Of a stretch of 64,000 nucleotides of DNA, positions 59,060-64,000 are shown piece after piece. Position 1 is the first letter of the stretch, and each line of letters starts with the position of its first letter. The position numbers and the translations under genes were made by a program. Below the pieces are notes generated by a model. The model had not been told where the DNA came from and did no database searches. It saw nothing but the letters and a program-made list of their open reading frames with translations. Origin of the DNA: Silurus meridionalis (lineage: Eukaryota > Chordata > Actinopteri > Siluriformes > Siluridae); assembly GCF_014805685.1 (NCBI RefSeq), contig NC_060896.1, positions 19,650,277 to 19,714,276 of the forward strand, in the 5' to 3' direction.

Positions 59060-59255
59060 TTTTGCACCAACATTTATGGCATTTCCCAGACACCCTCATC
59101 CAGAGCAACTTTGCACCAAATTTTGCACCAAATTTAAATGTATGGCATTTTCCAGATTTCCCAGATACCCTTAACCAGGAGCAGCTTGGTAATACTGAAA
59201 TTTATGACCCTCCAATCCACAGTCCAATGTTTCACCACTAAACCACCACAACCCT
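59060..59255 (-). mobile_element. tRNA-derived SINE with a duplicated tail block
   Basis: The tail block tatggcatttcccagacacc occurs at 59077 and again in diverged form at 59141. It is followed by ggagcagcttggtaatactg and a head complement ttcaccactaaaccaccac. The duplication of the 3' block is specific to this copy. Confidence 0.65.
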
Positions 59256-59451
59256 GCATGCACAATAGAGGGAGTGCAGTTTTTTTAAACCAAACAACCA
59301 ACAAACAAAAACCACACACACCAACATATTATGCAAGTAAACAGGACAACATGCTAATCATGATTGAACCCACCTACATTTAAGCTGGTTCTTCTGCATT
59401 ACATACAATAGTAAACACTTTGTGTTTTGTGTGACACTTTCAGTCGTGACT

Positions 59452-59815
59452 TATGTCAAGTCAAGTCAAGAAGCTTTTATTGTCATTTCAACCATATATA
59501 GCTGACGCATTACACAATGAAATAAAACAACGTTCCTCCTGAACCCTGGTGCTACATACAACAACAACAATTACAGAAAACACAGGGCCAAGGACTAGTA
59601 AGTGTCCTCGCCACATAAAGTTCATCGTGTGCAACCTGGTGCAAACAGTGCAAAGACAACACAAAACAATACAAAAAACACAAATACACAAAACAAAAAA
59701 AGCGCCGACAGTAAACACTGCGGTGTGTGAAACATTGTACATGTGAACATTGTAAGTAACAAAAATGTAAACAAAATGTTGTGCAAAAAATCAATAGCAA
59801 CAGTCCAAAAAAAGA
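59452..59815 (-). mobile_element. LINE 3' end with TTGAC tail
   Basis: The + strand begins tcaagtcaagtcaagaagct then tttattgtcatttcaaccat, then a polyadenine-rich UTR. The TCAAG pentamers are the complement of a non-LTR tail. The clade is uncertain. Confidence 0.55.
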
Positions 59816-59819
59816 TCAA

Positions 59820-60475
59820 CTCAAGTCAAGTCAAGTTTATTTCTATAGCGATTTTCACAACAGACATTGTCTCAAAGCAGCTTTACAGAATTTTAAGAGT
59901 TAAGGTGAATGGTGTGCATATTTCCCTGATGAGCAGCCGTGGCGACTGTGGCAAGGAAAAACTCCCTTAGATGTTATGAGGAAGAAACCTTGAGAGGAAC
60001 CAGACTCAAAAGGGGAACCCATCCTCATTTGGGTGACTTAAAGTGTGGGATCATAAATCTTTAAACAATACAAAACACTGGAGAGTGAGATCTAACATGA
60101 GCACTGGAATGTAAGATTATAAGTAATGTTCTTTCTACAGTCTTTTACACAATACATTTGTGGGTTTAAAACTAGGAGCTACTGAGCAACTCATAAAATG
60201 TCAGGAAGACTATTGCAAAGTTTAGGAGCTAAATGTAAAAATGCTCTACCACCTTTAGTGGACTTTGCTATTCTAGGAACTACTAAATGTCCGGAGTTTT
60301 GAGATCTTAGGGAGCGTGACGGATTGTAGCATGTTAGAAGAATGGAGAGATAATAGTGTGTGTGTTCAATTCTGTGACACAGATGTGTCTGTGGGGTGAC
60401 AAGAATCTTCATTTCTTCCCTTTTATGGTCTGCATTTATTGTGCACATACAAAATAAATATCCACATTGCATCCA
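59820..60475 (-). mobile_element. L2-type LINE 3' end
   Basis: tcaagtcaagtcaagtttat then gacattgtctcaaagcagct is the complement of the L2 tail in this window. The frame 60472-60191 gives the reverse transcriptase C-terminus: YNPSRSLRSQNSGHLVVPRI then GGRAFLHLAPKLCNSLPD. It is 5'-truncated and interrupted. Confidence 0.85.
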
Positions 60476-60854
60476 AATTGTCCAAAAGGATTTTTAAAAA
60501 ATCATTGCTATGGTATACTAGGATATAAATCACTACAGATTTATGAATTTGTTGTCTGATGAGAAATCAATAACTTGAGCCATTAGCCCATAGCCTAAAT
60601 TTAAGCACAAACAAAATACAGACCAGTACCCAGTTAAAACCATTCATCATGCTTAAGGTTTGCTATTTTATTAACAGGAGGAAATGGAAAGATTGTCAGG
60701 CAATATGGATGAAACCAATTTTAAGAAAATTAATGAGAAGAATCTGTTCCAATTAGCCAGACATCTGTATTTTGGGTAAAAATACATGTTTTAAAAAGAG
60801 TGTCAAATCTGTGGCATGTCATGAAAATTGTTGTCAAATTATTATTTGTTTTTG

Positions 60855-61190
60855 GTCTGATCAAATCTGTTCCAGCATGACAATGTCCCTGTACACAAAG
60901 CCAGCTCCATTTAGAAATGGTCTACAAGGGGTTGGAGTGGAAGATCTTGAGTGGCCTGCTATACAGCTCTGATCTCAACCCTACTGAGCCCCTTTGGGGT
61001 GAATTGGAACACTGACCAAACCTAAGCCTCCTCACCCTTCATCAGTATTTGACTTATGGCTAAGTGAGCACTCCAAAATGTAGTGGAACACCTTCCCAGA
61101 AGAGTGAACATTATAATAACAAGGCCGTTCAAAAAAGCAAATGGAATCTTATAGCCAGGGGTCCACACACTTCCATATAGAGTACATATT
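60855..61190 (+). mobile_element. Tc1-like transposase fragment
   Basis: ctgttccagcatgacaatgt, cctgtacacaaagcc, atcttgagtggcctgctata, gatctcaaccctactgagcc and cttcccagaagagtg spell the FQHDNVPVHKA, LEWPA, DLNP-E and LPRRV regions of a Tc1 family, with breaks. Confidence 0.78.
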
Positions 61191-61194
61191 TGTG

Positions 61195-61575
61195 AATACA
61201 ATACAGAAAAGAAATAATAACAGACTATGACTGTGAACAGACTGGCAGTATGCAATAGAGTGATTTAGTAGAGATCAGGCACACCATTACAATCATTATG
61301 ATTAAATGGATTAAAAAAATATCAATAGCAGCAGGACCAAGCATTTTCATTTAAATGTCTGAGCAACTGAACATATAAGAACGAATCGATCCATCCATCC
61401 CAAATATTCGGTGTATTAACAGACAAAAGCATTGGAGGGTTTATTAGGAGTGTATGCATTACAGCTGGCTGCTATGAAGGATTACCAAATATGATTCTGA
61501 TCTCTGTAAAGTTGAGTGTTTTAGAGCCTCAATACTGTATATGTAGAAGAAACAAATCAATTATTTTTAACATTT
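61195..61575. other. No gene recognised
   Basis: Nothing identifiable. Confidence 0.5.
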
Positions 61576-61578
61576 TCA

Positions 61579-61622
61579 CTCTTCTAGCCTTGTTATAAAG
61601 TGTTATAACAAGGCTAGAAGAG
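61579..61622. repeat. Perfect inverted repeat, 20-bp arms, 4-base loop
   Basis: Arms 61579-61598 and 61603-61622 are exact reverse complements around agtg; the right arm reads ttataacaaggctagaagag. Confidence 0.97.
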
Positions 61623-61861
61623 CACGATCCAATAAATATAAAACTTATTAGATATGTTGTTTTACCTCACACGACCATTCATGAAGGATCTATAAACTCC
61701 ACTGTAAGTCCAGCACCATGACGACTGAGCCAGGCATATCCAAGTTCAACAAATAGAAAATGTCAGACAGTAAGCTCTGACCTTTGGCCAGACTTATGAG
61801 TCAACGAGATGAGCAAGCACAACACTCACACATAAACAGCATTTTTAATATTAGCAAGAGA

Positions 61862-61965
<104 letters not shown>

Positions 61966-62058
61966 TGTAATAAACCACTACATCCTCCATCTCCAGTTGT
62001 CGTGTATGTACAGTGTTGTTTAAAAAAATATTTTCCAGTAATATTTCTGTAAACTAAA

Positions 62059-62302
62059 AAACTTTCTTCGGCTCCTCCCAATAGGGGTCGCCACAGCGGA
62101 TCATCCGTATTCATGATCCACATGATCGATTTGGCACATGTTTTTATTCTGGATGCCCTTTATAACGCAACCCTCCCCATATTTCTTGGGACTGGCACTA
62201 AGAGTGCACTGCGCAACCCTAATGGCTGGGTTTGGTTCCCTGACCAGGGATCGAACCCGGGCCACAGCGGTGAGAGCGCCGCATCCTAACCACTAGACCA
62301 CA
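62059..62302 (-). mobile_element. SINE with tRNA-Glu-like head and RTE-derived body, most complete
   Basis: Tail, body and head occur in full, read from the minus strand. The head at 62233-62302 has A box TGGTCTAGTGG and B box GGTTCGATCCC, an anticodon-arm cgctctcaccg as in tRNA-Glu(CTC), and a 3' cagggaacca. The head joins directly to aacccagccattaggg, exactly the first bases of the RTE LINE at 18864. Confidence 0.93.
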
Positions 62303-62304
62303 AA

Positions 62305-62830
62305 TCAATTATCTTAAATATGATTAACATGATGGACAACCTGGTGCTCTCAGCTAGCGCACAAAAAAAATAATTAAATATCATACTGACACCAAATGCA
62401 CCCAATCGGCATAGCGCTTATTAGCTTCGAAATTCTGAGCTCAGGCATTCCACCAGCTTTAGCATCCCTATAACCAGAATTACAGGTAGCAGGGTTTTTA
62501 ACCAAGGTGTGCCACAGCAATCATTTCACACAACCTGTAACAACACTTCCACTGCAGACATCCAATAAAACCATGATCCCAACTGCTACAGTCTTATTTT
62601 GCTTGCAACAATCCGGGCATCTGTCTGACCCCTCTAGTATTCTATTTTCATATTTGGTCATGAACTCATAACCTGTACACTTGTTTCTAATTAGTACTAT
62701 GCGTTTCTAATTCCTTGCAGCTTTGCTGTTTATATGTCAAAGAACGAGAGTTATAATAGTCTCCACTCTTCTTGTAAGTTGTTTTAGATGTATGAGTGTA
62801 GTTGTGGAGATTTGTGCTTTTTCAGCCTAA
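62305..62830. other. No gene recognised
   Basis: Nothing identifiable. Confidence 0.5.
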
Positions 62831-62888
62831 ATGTTTCTGAGGCCTAGGATGTGTTCCAATTCATCCCAAAGGTGCTCAAGAGAGTTTA

Positions 62889-63572
62889 CCGTAATTTCCG
62901 GACTATTAAGCGCACCCAAATATAAGCCAGACCCACTGAATTTGACAAAGATTTGTATTTTGAACATAAATACTTCGCACCTGTCTATAAGCCGCAGGTG
63001 TCTACACTGAAACTAATGAACTTTACACAGGCTTTAACGAAAAACAGTGTCTGTTACACGGCTTGTATATAAACAGTAGCCTACCAAGAAAGTCATTATT
63101 CACTGTCTTCCTCCTTCCTTTCACAACTATTTCTCTCGGGAGTTTATCTTTTGGCATCGTCGTGCGTTTAAAAATCACCATCGGTAAAGCTTTTCATGCG
63201 ATGGCGTGCAGCTCAGAACACAGGTGAAGTGCGTTTTTTCATGCCCGGTTGTTTTCAGCGCGACGAATGATTCGCATTTCCTGTTGACAGTCCGAGTGAG
63301 CGGCAGGTCAAACATCAGAGGAACATCATCCATATTTATGATGTGGTGCGGCCCGATTCAATGGGAGCGCATCTGATTTAATATAAAGAGTTTCATTGGT
63401 TCACCTGAACCTGTTCAGCAGTTTCATTGGTCTAATGTTATGGGGCTCAGTTTTTTGTCTTGAAGTTTGTGAAACCGGGAAAAACCCAGGAAAAATCCAT
63501 AATTAGCTGCTTCATTGTGTAAGGGTTCAAAGAGTGGGAAAAAAGTAGCGACTTATAGTTCGGAAAATATGG
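62889..63572 (-). mobile_element. Pogo-like (Tc1/mariner superfamily) element, 684 bp
   Basis: Its ends, CCGTAATTTCCGGACTATTA and the complement of ttatagttcggaaaatatgg, form imperfect inverted repeats of about 28 bp flanked by TA at 62887-62888 and 63573-63574. It carries a short DDE_1-type transposase fragment on the minus strand. It is too short to be autonomous. Confidence 0.85.
63175..63333 (-). pseudogene. Pogo-like transposase fragment (52 codons)
   Basis: The frame reads MDDVPLMFDLPLTRTVNRKC, then TTGHEKTHFTCVLSC and a stop. It matches, from memory, the first catalytic Asp block (N-M-D-E-T-P) and the following T-T-G-x-E-K-x-R-x-T-V-x-L region of the DDE_1 domain in pogo/Tigger and jerky-type proteins. 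No helix-turn-helix or CENPB-type DNA-binding domain and no second catalytic Asp are present. Confidence 0.8.
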
Positions 63573-63828
63573 TACTTTAGAGCTCTATAGCAGTCCACTC
63601 CAACCCATGTGAACCAAATCTTTAGGGAGAGTAGCATTGTCATGCTGGAACAGGTTTGGGTTTGAAGGTAAAACATAATGATACAGCATCCAAAGATGTC
63701 TTATTGTGTGCCCCCAACTTTGCGATTACAATTTGGGGAAGAACCACATATAGCTGGAAAAGTCAGGTGTCCTAATACTTTTGTCCATATAAGGTGTGTA
63801 AAGGTTGAAATACAAGGACAAACTATGA

Positions 63829-63833
<5 letters not shown>

Positions 63834-63888
<55 letters not shown>
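63834..63888 (+). repeat. (CA)n microsatellite
   Basis: About 27 uninterrupted CA units. Confidence 0.97.
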
Positions 63889-63889
<1 letters not shown>

Positions 63890-64000
63890 TAATTTACAGC
63901 CTTTCTGCTGTTCCATATTGTACTTCCATCCAATTACACAATTCATACAGGCTAAATCATGGTGAGGATAAAAAGAACGAAGAACATTCTTCTTCAAGGA

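Larger units (their letters stand above)
62835..63800 (+). mobile_element. Non-autonomous Tc1-derived repeat split by a pogo-like element
   Basis: The left part (62835-62888: gtgttccaattcatcccaaa, ggtgctcaa) and right part (63573-63800: gcattgtcatgctggaacag, gtttgggttt, aggtgtcctaatacttttgt, ccatataaggtgt) follow the order of the copy at 30725 and the family's terminal ttttgtccatata motif. Confidence 0.75.

Overview
The window is vertebrate nuclear DNA from a teleost fish. It holds one intact protein-coding gene in the first 7.7 kb, an eight-coding-exon muscle actin. The rest is AT-rich intergenic DNA filled with teleost-type mobile elements and long microsatellites. The mix of Tc1-like DNA transposons, RTE and L2 non-LTR retrotransposons, a DIRS-type retrotransposon and tRNA-derived SINEs fits an ostariophysan such as a catfish. 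That placement rests on remembered repeat families and is an inference.

Region 1 (1-7.7 kb): the actin gene on the + strand. A CArG box (394-403) and TATA box (428-435) lie just downstream of a long GA tract. A non-coding first exon, a pyrimidine-microsatellite intron and eight coding exons follow. The exons join to exactly 377 codons with canonical GT/AG junctions throughout. Introns after mature codons 84 and 121, as well as 41, 150, 204, 267 and 327, match the vertebrate smooth-muscle actin arrangement (acta2/actg2). Intron 4 carries a duplicated copy of the exon 4 3' end with its own splice donor, and a Tc1-like transposon.

Region 2 (7.7-18.8 kb): Tc1-like elements in several states of decay. 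One is split by an L2-type LINE 3' end. There is also a 551-bp internally deleted element and a perfect 35-bp inverted repeat.

Region 3 (18.8-24 kb): a near full-length RTE-type LINE, split by a 5'-truncated L2-clade LINE with a tgacat target-site duplication. It ends in AT arrays.

Region 4 (24-37 kb): SINEs, LINE tails, microsatellites, a duplicated ~200-bp segment with a TATA-like core, and no recognisable gene.

Region 5 (37-41.3 kb): a minus-strand DIRS-like retrotransposon (gag-like zinc motif, reverse transcriptase with YIDDW, RNase H, start of a tyrosine recombinase). A 1,610-bp Tc1 transposon with a nearly intact transposase sits inside it.

Region 6 (41.3-64 kb): gene-poor DNA with an old DNA transposon that itself hosts an LTR-like insertion. 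It also holds several SINEs whose heads resemble tRNA-Glu including a CCA end, and whose bodies combine the 5' and 3' ends of the RTE LINE. Other contents are a hAT transposase remnant, LINE tails, and a pogo-type element nested in a Tc1-derived repeat.

No cellular coding gene other than actin could be supported. No RNA gene, CRISPR array or bacterial-type system is present.
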